A DNA stretch of 64,000 nucleotides from Thalassia testudinum (Eukaryota; Streptophyta; Magnoliopsida; Alismatales; Hydrocharitaceae). The notes under the pieces were generated by a model. That model made no database searches. It saw only the letters and a program-made list of their open reading frames with translations, and was not told where the DNA came from. Below are positions 33,339 to 44,937 of this stretch, piece after piece (the stretch's first letter is position 1; every line of letters starts with the position of its first letter). The position numbers and the translations under genes are program-made. The DNA lies in contig JAZHRO010000056.1 of the NCBI GenBank assembly GCA_037157565.1, positions 33,603,501 to 33,667,500 on the forward strand, given 5' to 3'.

Positions 33339-34647
33339 CTTTACAACACGATCTGTATCAGATTCCTAGTCCCCATCATCAATCCTTGCAGGGTCCTTAG
33401 CAATTGATGCTTCGAGATAACACTGCCCATGGCAACTCCTAGAACCCTGGCTTTCGAGATTTCGAGATAATCCTGCCCATGGCATTCTGTAGCTAAATCC
33501 AGACCCTGGCAATCGACATTTCAGGATAATACTGCCCATGGCATCTGAACCAGCACAAGGTGCTTACATTTCCCTGGTAGGATATGTAGATATCCTAGGA
33601 GACAACCACCGAGGAGACGATATGTTATTGCACATCTTTGAGGGGAATTTCCCACCCCTCCGCGCTGAGAACTCGTCCAAATCAACTTGTGTTGATCAGC
33701 CGCTCCTAATCTAGGTGACTTTTTTAGAACAAGTTAAATGCTTTTACGTGATTTTGATACTTAGGCGCACTGAACCAGACTATGTGTGGATTGGGGTGCT
33801 TAGGTTACCGAGTCCCGCAAGCCAAAGGTCAGTTAACAAGGCCGAATAATCCCTAAGCCTTAGACCTAATATTTAAGCTTCACATTTTCCCCAGCCTCTT
33901 GAGGATTATCTAGATCTTAGCGGGTACTTGAAGTTTTAAGCCTAGGATTATAGCCCAAGAGGCCTAAAATCAGTGTTCCTACTAATCTCTTTTTTATTTT
34001 ATTAGCACTTTTTGCCTTTCATTTTCTTTATTTTGATATGGTCTAGAACTAAGTCAATTCCTTAATCTTTTACTAATGACTGCCTCTTTTTCTTTTCTTT
34101 TCAAATTATGCTCCTTTTTGACCTTTTTATCTCCCTTTTTCTCCTCACAATCTGATATGCCTCCAAAATTTCCTCTCCTCTTATAGTTTTATTCTTTTTC
34201 AAGAATTTTTTATTTTTTTGGTATTTTTGGAAAATGTAATTTTTTTTTATGAAACCCTTTCTTGTGAAATGATTTTCACGACGTTTTGCACTTTAATTGC
34301 CCCCCATGCCTACAATTTGCAATGTCCTCATTGTAAATTACGTGAGTTCGAGTTTAGCTTAGATCATTCATTAGAACAGGTGTTGGGCGAGTGAATGGAT
34401 CGGGGTGACTGTTGCGGACTATTTTTAGCTTGAGTATGTGTACCAGAGGTGGAGTCAGCTGTTCTAATGGATGAACCCTAAAGTGTAATATGAGTTTAGC
34501 ATATGATGTATCAGGAAGGGTTTCAGGTTTTTCGAAATGACGGGCTGCCTCCCATTAAGCGCTGAGTTTAACTCCATCAGCCGGGCACAATGAGCTCAAG
34601 GAGAATGGAGGGTAAAAGATATCTCAGCCAAATTTGTATCAATGAGT
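33339..34647 (-). other. 3' non-coding region of K
   Basis: Left end is the H insertion site (CTTTA, 33339-33343). Contains three units of the TCGA-NNNN-TCGA block (about 33402-33530; the middle one, TCGAGATTTCGA, is exact), the hairpin TAGGATAT-GTAG-ATATCCTA (33578-33597), the internal motif GGCATGGGGGGC with CAATGAGGACATTG (34299-34333), and the GGGCTGCCTCCCATTAAGCG block (34544-34563). Confidence 0.7.
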
Positions 34648-36809
34648 TCAATGAACGGTTTGAGTCTTTAACCGTTTACGACAAAAGTTCTGAATCGTGG
34701 CTAAGTTGATTAATTTCGACAGCTCCATTTGCAAAGATTTGTCAAACAAGGTATGGTCCAATCCATTTTGATCTAAGTTTTCCTGGGAACAATTTGAGTT
34801 TGGCATCAAAGTGTAGAACTTTCTGACCAGGGAAAAAGATCTTTCTAGATATGTACTTATCGTGAAAGGCCTTAACCTACTCTTTGTAAATTCACAACTT
34901 TTAATACACGTCGTGGCATAATTCATCGATCTCGCTCATTTGAAGCTTTCTGTGGGCTCCTGCCTTAGAAAGATCGAGATTGCAGGTCCGTACTACCCAA
35001 TAGGCTTTGTGCTCCAGTTCAACGTGGAGGTGACATGCCTTCCCGTACACTAATATGAGGGGAGACATGCCTAATTAGGGTTTGTGGGCGGTCTTATAAG
35101 CCCACAAAGCTTCCGAAAGTCGGGATGACCAGTCTTTCCTGTCATGTCGAATAGTGACCTGGAGGATTTTCTGGATCTCCCGATTTGATAACTCAGCTAG
35201 ACCGTTGGTTTGGGGGTGATAAGGAGTAGAGATTTGGTGTGGCACCTTGTATTTGGTCATCAGTGATCTAAACTGAGCATTCGTGAAATGGGTCCCTCCA
35301 TCAGAGATTATGGCATGTGGAATCCGAAACCGAGAAAAGATGTTCTGATGAATGAATTTGATAACCACTTTATGATCGTTGGTTCGGGTCAAAATGGTTT
35401 TGATCCATTTGGACACAATCAACAGCGAGAAGAATGTATTCAAAGCCATCCGAAACAGGGAAAGGTCCCATAAAATCAATCCCCCAGACATCGAAGATTT
35501 CGCATACAAGAATCAGCTGTAAGGGCATCATATCTTGGTGGCTAATGTTTCATAAGGTCTGACAATGAGTGCATGCCTTACAATGATTGTATGCATCTTT
35601 GAAAATCGTAGGCCAATAGAAGCCACATTGGAGGACTTTTACTGCGGTTTTATGACCAAAGAACTATCCACCGCATGCCTAGTCATGGTAGAAGGACAAA
35701 ATGTCCTGAATTTCCACTTTCGGAACACATCGTCGAATTATTTGATCAGCACCAATGCGGAAGAGATACGGGTCTTCCCAAAAGTAGTACTTGGCATCAG
35801 AAAGTAATTTGTCCTTCTTGGCTTTTGGCCAATCAGACGGTATCTGATGTGATGCCAAGTAGTTTACTAGATCAGCAAACCATAGAAGTCCTATAGTGAT
35901 AGTCAGGAGGTGCTCATCGGGAAAATGTTCAGTAATAGGTTCGGAAGGGTTGATAATATCAGAAGGAAGATGGGATAAGTGATCAGCTACCACATTTTGT
36001 TCCCTTGCCTTGTCGTGAATCTTGAGATCAAATTCTTGCAACAGAAAGATCCAGCGAATTAGTCGAGGTTTTGCATCCCTCTTCACAAGGAGATGCCTCA
36101 TAGGAGTGTGATCAGAGTAAATGATAATACGGAACCACAAAAGATACGATCTAAATTTTTCCAAGGCAAATACTATGGCTAGCAGCTCTTTTTCGGTAAC
36201 TGTGTAATTATGCTGAGCCTCGTCAAGTGTCTTGCTAGCATAGTAAATGACCATGGGTTTCTCATCTATTTTTTGCCCAAGTACTGCACCTACTGCGTAA
36301 TCAGATGCATCGCACATGATCTTAAAGGGTTGAGACCAATCAGGGGGCTACAGGATAGGTGCTTGGGTAACTCAATCACGTAGGACTTTAAATACTTGAG
36401 TACATTCTTTGGTGATTTCAAAAGGGACATCCTTAGATAGAAGATTAGCCAGGGGGGCATGATTTTCGAGAAATCGGGAATGAATCGACGGTAAAAACCG
36501 ACGTGCCCAAGGAAGGATCGGATGTCTTTGACTGAGCTAGGCATAGGGAGTTTGGAAATCAAATTCACCTTGGCTTGATCAACCTGGATGCCCTTTTCAG
36601 AGATAAGATGTCCCAGGACTATTCCCTCAGGTACCATGAAGTAGCTCTTTTCCCAGGAAAGAACCAAGTTTACGTCGATGCATCACCTGAGGATCTGGAC
36701 CAAGTGCGGGAGGCAATCGTCAAATGATTCACCGTATACCGAGAAGTCGTCCATGAAGACTTCAATGTACTCACCTACCATATCTAAGAATATGGAAAGC
36801 ATGTACCGC
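34648..36809 (-). pseudogene. pol: K integrase, RNase H and C-terminal RT
   Basis: Reads right to left. RT: MDD intact near 36755-36747, then VLSWEKSYFMVPEG and [15 protein letters not shown] (36667-36290). RNase [30 protein letters not shown] (36317-35679). Integrase core: FRIPHAIISDGGTHF and YHPQTNGLAE (35509-35075); the second DDE Asp and the Glu are present. Integrase C-terminus to about 34648. Several frameshifts and stops separate these frames. Better at catalytic sites than H, but not translatable as one protein. Confidence 0.86.
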
Positions 36810-37628
36810 TGATGAGAACCTCATCATGAGCCATAACTAGCTCATTTTGACCTAATACAAAGGATAAAAGCTCCTACATAACTCAAGGAAAGGCTTAACT
36901 CAGAGAATTCTGAGTTTAAGAAGAAAATAGAAACTAAGGGGTAAAAATGCAATTTTACCAATTCAATCTGAAAATAGGGTAACTCAAGGTCTAAACATAG
37001 GTCAAAATAACCTAATAAGAAGAAAAGTGGGATGAGATGACTCAAAGAGGGCTACAGCAACTCCAAGGAATTAAATGACATCCTATAACCCTAAAAACAA
37101 ACCCACTTAAATTCACGAGGTTCGAGGCAAAGAAAGAATCGAATAAACCCTCTAAAATTCATATAAAAATAATCTATAGGGTTTAGAACCTCCAATTTGG
37201 CCTTAGGAACCCATTTTAACCTACATTGAGAACCATGCCAAATTAACAACTTAATTTGGGTTTTTGCATAATTTGACCAGTCAAACAAGTTTTAATCTAG
37301 AAATAAAATTCACCATCCGAATCCTTAGGTCCTAATTAGTCATGTATAAAAACTTGAGCCTAAGAAGAAACCTTCTTGACCAACTTTACACTTTGGTCAT
37401 ATATTTACTTTTTGGCCCTCAACTTTTGAACCATCACATTTTGGCCCCTAACACTCCTTCGTTCTTTGCGTTTAGGTCCCTCCTGCAAAAACCTGAGCAG
37501 CACCATGCTCCGACGACCTTGCGCGGAGCATGGCGCCGCGCAAGGTAAGGTGGGGGGCCTGCCAAGTCAAATGGGGGTGCCCTGCGTTGTCAGCCGTCGC
37601 AGGAGCACCCCCCTGAGTGCTGCAACCA

Positions 37629-37744
37629 CCCATACCGGCCGTACGAACGCACGGACGGTATGGGTCTCCTTCCTCCGGCATCCTCCGGCGAGGGAGGCAC
37701 ATCACCTCCCTCCGCCCTCCTCTCCGTCTCTACCTCTATAAAAA
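37629..37744 (+). promoter_or_regulatory. S1 promoter: palindrome plus TATA box
   Basis: 14-bp arms with one mismatch (37629-37642 and 37651-37664) enclose ACGAACGC. The arms are unrelated in sequence to those of A, B, H and K, but the CGAACG centre and the position (73 bp before TATAAAAA at 37737-37744) are the same. Confidence 0.6.
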
Positions 37745-39033
37745 CCCCACAAGCTCTGTCGTTCTCCTGAGCTCAGATCTGACGGAGATACCCCCTCACT
37801 TCCTCTCTTCCCACTCCGGCAGAAGCCCTCCAGCTCCGGCGATTCTTCCTCCTCCTCCTCGTCGCTCTGCTGCAATACCAGCAGCAGAGCCACCTTCCTG
37901 ATCTTCCTCCGCGTTGCGCAATACCAGTGCGCGCTGCCTCTACCCCGTCGTCGCCGCCGTCCTCCCCCACTGGGCACCTTCTTCTCCGGCGACAGCAAGT
38001 ACAACCGTCCACCTCCTCGCCCCCTTCGTCCCTTTAGTTAGGTTAGAACTACTTCCCTGCCTCCTCTCTCTCTTTTCCCCCTGCTATTTTTATCTAATTA
38101 CCCCTCGACCGCGCCTAATCACCCTCACCTTCTCCATCTCCGGCCAAACTCCGGCGACCCGCTCCCGTCACTCCAACACCCCACACGGCTCGTCGACCCT
38201 CACAGAACCTCCACCTCCTCACCCTGATTAACCTCCTCCCTTCCACTTCCCACCAATCGCCCTCTGCAGACCCACCAACCAAACCCATCTCCCAACCTGC
38301 AGTTTGACCTAGGGCGGCCCTTAGGCTCTGCCCCGCCACCTGCTGACCCCCCGACCACCTTCGCCGTGCTACGGCGAAGGTCCTCCGCGTATCTGATTAG
38401 GCCGAGAGGCCGTTTCTCTGTGAGCAGGTACTTCGCTCGCCGTCGCCATTGCTGAGTGAAGCAGCTTCTTCGACCTGCTCCTCCAGGCGCGCCACGCCCA
38501 GGTCAGACTCCCAGGCTGCGCGGGGCATCTCCGCAAAGAAGTCCCAGGCTGCAGTTGGGGCAAAGCCTTCGCGTGGAGCCTCGATTGTGCGCTGCCTCCT
38601 CCGCACGGGCATCCAATTGGGGTGGGACATTTAGTCCCACCTCGGAAACTCACTGAGGCGAGCGGGCGCTTAAAGGCAAAAAGTGCCTTAAGCTGTTTGC
38701 CTCAGATCACGGGGTCAGGTCCCCTTCACCCGCCCGATTACCCAGCCTCATCCGCTCTCACGCCCCGCAAACCTGGCCCGACCCGATTAGCCCGACCTGC
38801 ACTCCTCGCCCACCACCGCACGCCGGTGGGCCTGGACCCGGGTGCGACCCGCGTACCCGATTAACCGGTTGTTGTGGGAGAGCTTTCCTAAGAGCGAATT
38901 CTGAGAGAGAGACGTGGGGGAGGGTAGAGTAGGTTTTGCCCTCTGATCGAACTTTGAGTGTGCAGGCACAGGTGAAGAAGAAGAAAGCCACAGAGGAAAG
39001 AAGAAAAAATGCACTGTAGCAGCAGCTACTTAA

Positions 39034-39059
39034 GTCGTCTGATTGAGAAATCAGACGAC
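39034..39059 (+). other. Downstream LTR stem-loop, S1
   Basis: A perfect 11-bp stem with loop GAGA, left arm GTCGTCTGATT. Compared with B (GACGTCTGATC), two pairs changed on both sides. Confidence 0.7.
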
Positions 39060-39562
39060 GCTCTGAAGGCAAAGAAGGAGAAGAAAAGAGAATAGGATCG
39101 CAAGGAAGAAGAAAAAGAAAGAGATGGACAGAAAGAAGAAGAACAGAAGGAAGAAGACAAAGAAGAGAAGCAGAAGACGAAGAGAAAGAAGAACGCACTT
39201 GGCCGAGAAAAGAAAGAGCAGAAGAAGAGGAAGAAGACCACAAGAGAAGAGAAGGAAAAAGAAGAAGAAGAAGGCCAAGAAAGAAGGGCTGCGAGAAGAA
39301 GAAAGAAGAAGAAAAAAAAGAGAAGAGAAAAGAAGACAGACGAGAAAGAAGAAGGAGAAGCCAACAAATTCTCTCTCTCTCTCTCTTTATTTTTGTAATA
39401 GAAATACTGTACTTCTAGAATACAACTTGCTCCCTGAGTTCGACCTCGAGAACTTTATTTTCCGAGTAAAAAATATCTGTAATGATGGCAATAACTAGCT
39501 GTACTACAACACTATTTCTTTAACAAAACCTAGTCATAAGTTATCGGCCATTCATCAACCGC

Positions 39563-40570
39563 TAAAAAGTAGTGGGTGCATTGCAGAGATCGAACGACAT
39601 CATTCAGATTGCATAAGTTTCGAAGAGGCAGGTGAAGGTGGTCTTTTCTTGGTCCTCAGGATGGATTGCGACCTGGCTATAATTGGAGTACCCATCCAAA
39701 AAGTAGAAGAATCCATTTCCCGCTAGTTTCTCGAGAATCTGATCAATGAACGATAGTGGGAAATGATCCTTCTTCATGGAGGAATTGAGTCTTCTGTAAT
39801 CAATGCAGACTCTCCATGAGTTTGCTATACGGGTCGGTATGGCTTCCCCGGTTTCAGTAGTGATGACGGTGAGCCCTGCCTTTTTAGGCACAACCTGGAT
39901 TGGACTCACCCACCGACTGTCGGAGATTGGGTAGATGATCCCTGCATCTAACCATTTGATAATCGCCTTTTTCACGACATCCTGCAGATTGGGATTCAGG
40001 CGTCTCTACATTTCACGGGATGGTTGTGAGCCCTCTTTGGTGTAGATGTGGTGTGTGAGTATGAGGGGTTGATACTAGTGAGATCGTCGAGAGTCCATCC
40101 AATGGCTCTTCGATGTTGCTAGAGAACAGAAATCAGGTGTGTTTCCTGATCAAGTGTGAGTCAGGAGTTGATAATCACAGGAAACACCTGGTTAGAACCC
40201 AAAAAGATGTATTTGAGATGATCGAGAAGAGGCTTTAATTCCAAGATCGGGTTTTCAGCAGCAGTGAGTAATTCCAGATGGGTGTCAAGAGCAAAGGAAG
40301 GAGTTATGGGTGTGTCTAGGTTGAGTTCGGGCTCCTCTAATTGCGGGTTTTGATCGTCTTGTGGTTGATCAGAAATAGTCAGGTTCTCTATGAAGTCGTC
40401 AACCACTGCTTCAATATCTCAAATTTGTTCTATGACTCCGCAATTAATTCCTTGTTGGGCCTTAAAGATGTCGATCTTTAGTGTCTTGCTCCCAAATTTC
40501 AATTCGATTTAGCCCTCCTCACAATTGATATTGGCCCTAGCAATGGCCAGAAAGGGTCTCCCTAATATGA
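39563..40570 (-). pseudogene. pol: K RT N-terminus and protease-RT linker
   Basis: Frame 39975-39604 encodes RT from [13 protein letters not shown] through [34 protein letters not shown] and FLDGYSNYSQVAIHPEDQEK. The next part, up to S1, carries substitutions and a stop. Upstream (40406-40161) is the acidic, proline-rich linker (ELKPLLDHLKYIFLGSNQ). A frameshift near 40590 separates it from protease. Its order and similarity to H (16020-16711) fix the identity. Confidence 0.82.
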
Positions 40571-41098
40571 TCAGTGTATTCTTCTATTCTCAGGAGCATC
40601 CATGTCTAAAACGATGAAATCCACTGGGAAATAGAAATCATGTACCCTAACTATGACATCCTCGAGAATTCCTTTTGGTGACTTAATTGATCGATCTGCT
40701 AGTTGTAAGGTCATTTCAGTCAGTTTAAGCTCAGATTCTTCAAAGTAGTCTAGTAGGGATGTGGGTATCAAATTTATTGAGGCTCCTAAGTCTAATAAAG
40801 CTCGGTCAAATCGTATATTACCGATTTCACAGGAGATCAAAGGGGTGCTTGGGTCATTTGCCTTAGGCAGGAATTTACTCAAAATGACAGAGCTAGCTTG
40901 CTCTGACAGTACAATTGGATTCCCGTCTTTGGTTCGTGACTTATGCTTTGGTGTACATACATCTTTCAAAAATCGTGCGTAAGCCGATACGTGGTGTATC
41001 GCATCCATCAAGGGTATGTTTATATGAACCTGCTCAAAGAGATTAACTAGGTCCTCCTCAGGTGCCACAGTTTTGGTTATCCTTTTTCCTTTGGTCAA
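40571..41098 (-). pseudogene. pol: K aspartic protease region
   Basis: An open stretch of about 175 codons: MTKGKRITKTVAPEEDLVNL, then the core with LLDLGASINLIPTSLL. The catalytic Asp is present (H has Asn). Then DRSIKSPKGILEDVIVRV and FYFPVDFIVLDMDAPE. A frameshift just after DAPE removes the LGRPF segment from this frame. Protease would process Gag-Pol. Confidence 0.85.
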
Positions 41099-43084
41099 GG
41101 CCTCAAGAAATGGAACTTTAGATGGTTCCTCTAGAATGGGTCCAGGTTCTTGATCTAGGATAGAGGTGTCTTGGATGACTATCCTTGGGTTAGGGTTTGT
41201 ATTGCCAAGCTTGGTTTGGCTTGGATAAGGTGGGTCCTATGTTGTTTTGCCAGTGCGGGTAGTAACAGAATTTAATCCTGCCTGGTTTTGTTTTGGAGTG
41301 GGTAGAAGAGGTGGTTACTGCTGGTAACCCGTATATGATGTCGAAGCCTCCATCTCGTTGGGTGATGGAGTAGAAGGGGCCTGATAAGCAAAGTGAGCTT
41401 GGCCTGGATTTGGGTTCATAACGCATCTCTAGTTCAGCACATTATTCGAATTAGGCAGAGGTTGTGAAGGAAGTGCACCTGGTTGGCGAGGATTTGCTAT
41501 CTGGGCAAGTTGATTGCAAACCTCTGTGATCTTGTCTCTATGTTGTTTTCGCATAGCCGCATTCGTCTTCTGAATGTCAACCAGAGTCTAAAGGATAAGA
41601 ATCATTTGATCTGTCTGAGTCGGCCTAGATTGATAAGTTGGATTAGGCCAAGGCTGAGGCAGCTGATATGGACAAGGAGCTTGTGGTCGGGACAGATATT
41701 GAGATCTCTGATTTTGATTATTGCCTGACCACGTGAAGTTGGGATGATTACGCCATCCAGGGTTGTAGGTGTTTGAGAATGGGTCATTTTGAATGGCGTT
41801 GAGGTCCTCACAGGTTTGAGGAACCTCAGGAAAATCAGAATATGAGGGTTCAGAGTTCCCCCAACTATAGTAGGTGAATCCAGAGTTACCTCCGTAGCCG
41901 GAATCAGACGGGGGTGGATATGGGTCCATCCCTTGGGAAGGTCGGTGATAGATGTTGTGCACGGCCTCCCAGCCAGAGGGTGGTTGTGTTTATGAGTTTT
42001 GCGCAGAGGTGGCTCGCTGCAAATGTTGAGTTAGCTCATCCACCTTCTTCTCAATAATAGAGACATTGTCCAGACGACTGGCCATCAATTCCAAGTCGAT
42101 GAAAGAGGATAGGCCCTGTGTCTCATGTGCTCCCTTTGGATTCTTCAATGCCTGGGCATTCATCAGGTCGAACATGCCCATGGATTCATTATTGATGGAG
42201 TTCTCTCACATATTCTCGATAATCTCCCACACGGTGTCTTCCTATTGAACCATGATGTTTCCTGCGCAAGTCGCATTAACGAATAATCTAATATCCTCAT
42301 GGAGTCCCTGGTAAAAAGACTGGACTTGTTCCCATTTAGGAACTCCGTGATGGGGGCACTTTCGCATGAGATCCAGAAAACAATCCCATGCTTCGTGAAG
42401 TGGTTCTCCTGCTTGTGTGAAATGTGTGATCTAGTGTCGTAAAGCATTTGTCTGACCAACAGGGAAGAACTTTCTCAGAAACTCAGATTCGAGTTCCACC
42501 CAGGTGTTGATTGGATGCGTTTGGGTTTGGTACTAGTGAGCAGCTTTATCCATAAGAGAGAAGGAGAACATTTTCATTAGTAGAATATCCCGATTTTGAG
42601 CTTCTGACCCGAAGGTCTGGGCCAGATGCTTGAGTTGTTTGATATGCTGGAAAGGATCTTCAGAATTATGCCCATGGAATTTGGGAATGGCATGAATCAT
42701 GTTAGGCTTGAGTTCAGTGCCAGGACCTCCAGCGGGGATTTGTACTTGAGGTTCAATTGCTACCGCAGCAGGATTGTAGTGATCTCGCATTATTGGACGC
42801 TGCGGTGGGTTCACAAAGGCTTGGAATAGATCATTGAGGCACTGGAATTGATATTCAAGATTATTTTCTTCTGCAGGTTGTGCCATGATGATGAATGAAG
42901 GAGAATCAAGTTCAGATGAATCGGAAGAGATATCAATAGGCTTGGGTTGTTGCACAAACAAGGAGGTCGTGGCTTGGCCTTGACGTGGATGAGTGACTAA
43001 AGGAGGCCTCAAGGATGGTCTTAGAGACCTCCTCCCGAACATGCACCGATGGTGTAGATGAGAGGTAGAATGTGATGGACCCAA
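41099..43084 (-). pseudogene. gag: K gag
   Basis: ATG region at 43042-43040 (MFGRRSLRPSLRPPL); the reading is open from 43084. Capsid-like part: IPKFHGHNSEDPFQHIKQL, LMKMFSFSLMDK, then FFPVGQTNAL, MRKCPHHGVPKW. The C-terminal part has a coiled region (VSIIEKKVDELTQHLQRA), a Y/P/S-rich segment, and NTYNPGWRNHPNFTWSGNN, the hallmark of Athila Gag. Stops at about 42530, 42240, 42200, 41990 and 41590 interrupt it. Unlike H, the middle is present. No CCHC knuckle seen. Confidence 0.86.
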
Positions 43085-43989
43085 TCAAGACAGTCAAAAA
43101 ATTTTGGATGACTATAGAGGTTCAGGGCGGATGATACCCCTTAGTCTGAAAGCCGTCCACCTGAGAATTACCTGGGCAACCAGAGAGGGAGAGTCCCATA
43201 AAGACCCCTACACGGTAGAGTGCCCCCATGGGTTACAAGGTTTCCCCCACCCGACCTCTCTTGTCACTGATGTTCTAAGTAGAACAGAATGGGGACTTGG
43301 CCTCTTAAGTCTACTAGTTTTAATTAAGAGCAAGGGTGCTTAGAATTTCACTTGAACTTTAAGATGTGTTGAGTGCAAAAAGTGACCTAATTTGAGGATT
43401 GGTTGACCCAAACAAGGTGGGTCAGCTTCCCTGTATTATCCTTGAAAATTTAGGTCCCTCTTTTAGTGTTCAAATGACTTTAAGAGCCTGATTTTAGGGT
43501 TTTGCTTGAATAGATCAGTTCAATCAAGGCCTAGGCACACATTGTTTGGAAAAATGATTTCTTGATTAAGCAAGTGTGTCTCTAAAAACCCTAAACTGAA
43601 ATCCTCAATTGGCTCTAGTTTGGTCCACTTTAATTTGTCCATATGTTGTACTTAGGGCTCAAACAAGAATGTGATAGCCCTAGATACCGTAAGCTTTAAG
43701 TGGGTGCACAAATCAGGATTTGTTGTTCAAATAAAATGTATCAACTCAAGCAACTCGATGAATTGTCTATGGAAAGAATGCAAGTAGCCCTAATTGATTT
43801 TTTCCTTTTATCCTTTTCAGAATGAGGGGCTTAAGAGAGAGTGGTTAGAACTTACCTGCCCCTGGTGTGTTTGTTATGCAATTGATCTCCCTTGAATGTA
43901 TTTCTCCTGAAACAAACACAACAAAAGAGATATAGCAAGTTAGAATCTGAATCAGGAATTGCAATCAAGAGTTCTAAATTGCCTGTTGC
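43085..43989 (-). other. 5' leader of K with 51-nt splice-flanked block
   Basis: Non-coding. Candidate mini-exon 43906-43856: acceptor TTTCAG (43912-43907) after a T-rich tract, and donor CAG|GTAAGTT (the best of the four copies). Conserved leader block about 43078-43320 with hairpin CTAC-ACG-GTAG (43208-43218). The acceptor-like CAG before gag in H is changed here. Confidence 0.5.
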
Positions 43990-44007
43990 TCCTTGGCAAT
44001 GACACCA
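43990..44007 (-). other. Decayed primer-binding site of K
   Basis: Sense TGGTGTCATTGCCAAGGA, three bases after the LTR. Four differences from the intact tRNA-Asp PBS of N1, B and C, all C-to-T or G-to-A. Confidence 0.8.
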
Positions 44008-44010
44008 AAA

Positions 44011-44937
44011 TGTTCGAACACTAGATCAGTGTTTGAAGATTGTCGTGTTGTAGTATAGCCAAAATAGCAGTTGAATAGATAAATTTTATTACTCGAAAAA
44101 AATTCTGAGGTTGAACACAGGGAGCAATATGAAATTTAAATCTCAAGAATTACAATTTAAACACAATATAAGTAATTTGTAATAAAACTCTAAACAATAA
44201 TGATATGGAAGTGAAAACAGATGTCAATAGTGCAAAAATAATGAGGTAAAATGGTGATTGGAATCACCAAATACCCCTCACAATAACAGTATATTTCTCA
44301 ATAGTATCAATCAAATAAAGCTTAGCAATATCAGATGGCTAAATGGTTAATCAGACAACTTAAATGTCTGATGCTACAGTGCACAGCCTTCTTTCTCTTT
44401 TCACAGCCTCTTCTTCTTCTTTCTCTACTTTCTCTGCTGGTGCTCCTTCTTCTCTTCTTCTTCTTCTTCTTCCTCTGCTTCCTTCTCCTTCTTCTCACAG
44501 GGGTGGGGAACTTCTCAAATTGGCTAAGTGTCAGCCAATGTCTTCAGCAGCAAAACCCTCCCCCTACCCCACGTAATCTCTCTTTCTCTCTCTGGGTCAT
44601 GCTCTCCCAGAGCCTTCAACAGTACCGGGTATATAGGTAATCATACCTAGAGCATACCCGGGACCAAGGATGCGGGAATGGGTCGCAGCCGAGGAGTGCA
44701 GGGCTTAGGCGGGTTATCGGGTGCACCAGGTCTATGGGGGAGGTGTCGTGGATGAGGTGCGTGAGGGAGGCGTGCGGGGACCTCACCCCTTTTGTGTGCT
44801 GAGGCGATAAGCTTAAAGCACAAATTCAATTAATGTGTGCTCAGGTCCTTTGCCACTTCCAAGATGGGACTATCCCACCCTCCGTCCTTCGCGCAGCAGC
44901 AGCATCTTTCTTCATCAAATTGGAGCAGAGGACTTGG
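44011..44937 (-). repeat. K 5' LTR, R/U5-side part
   Basis: Plus coordinates start TGTTCGAACAC. Includes the TCTGAGGTTGAACACAGGGAG block (about 44105), inverted repeat ATCAGACA/TGTCTGAT (44350-44372), and pyrimidine tract 44385-44510. Ends in CTTGG (44933-44937), the C target duplication. Confidence 0.85.

Larger units (their letters stand above)
36810..39557 (+). mobile_element. S1: solo LTR inside K's reverse transcriptase
   Basis: 2748 bp, starting TGATGAG-AAC-CTCATCA (36810-36826) and ending TTCATCA, flanked by ACCGC at 36805-36809 and 39558-39562. No internal region, so it is the product of LTR-LTR recombination. Removing it rejoins K's RT. It is related to the A/B/H LTRs, with a purine tract (about 38975-39375), stem-loop 39034-39059, and TTCGACCTCGAGA near 39439. 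Apparent frames in the purine tract are low-complexity. Confidence 0.93.
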
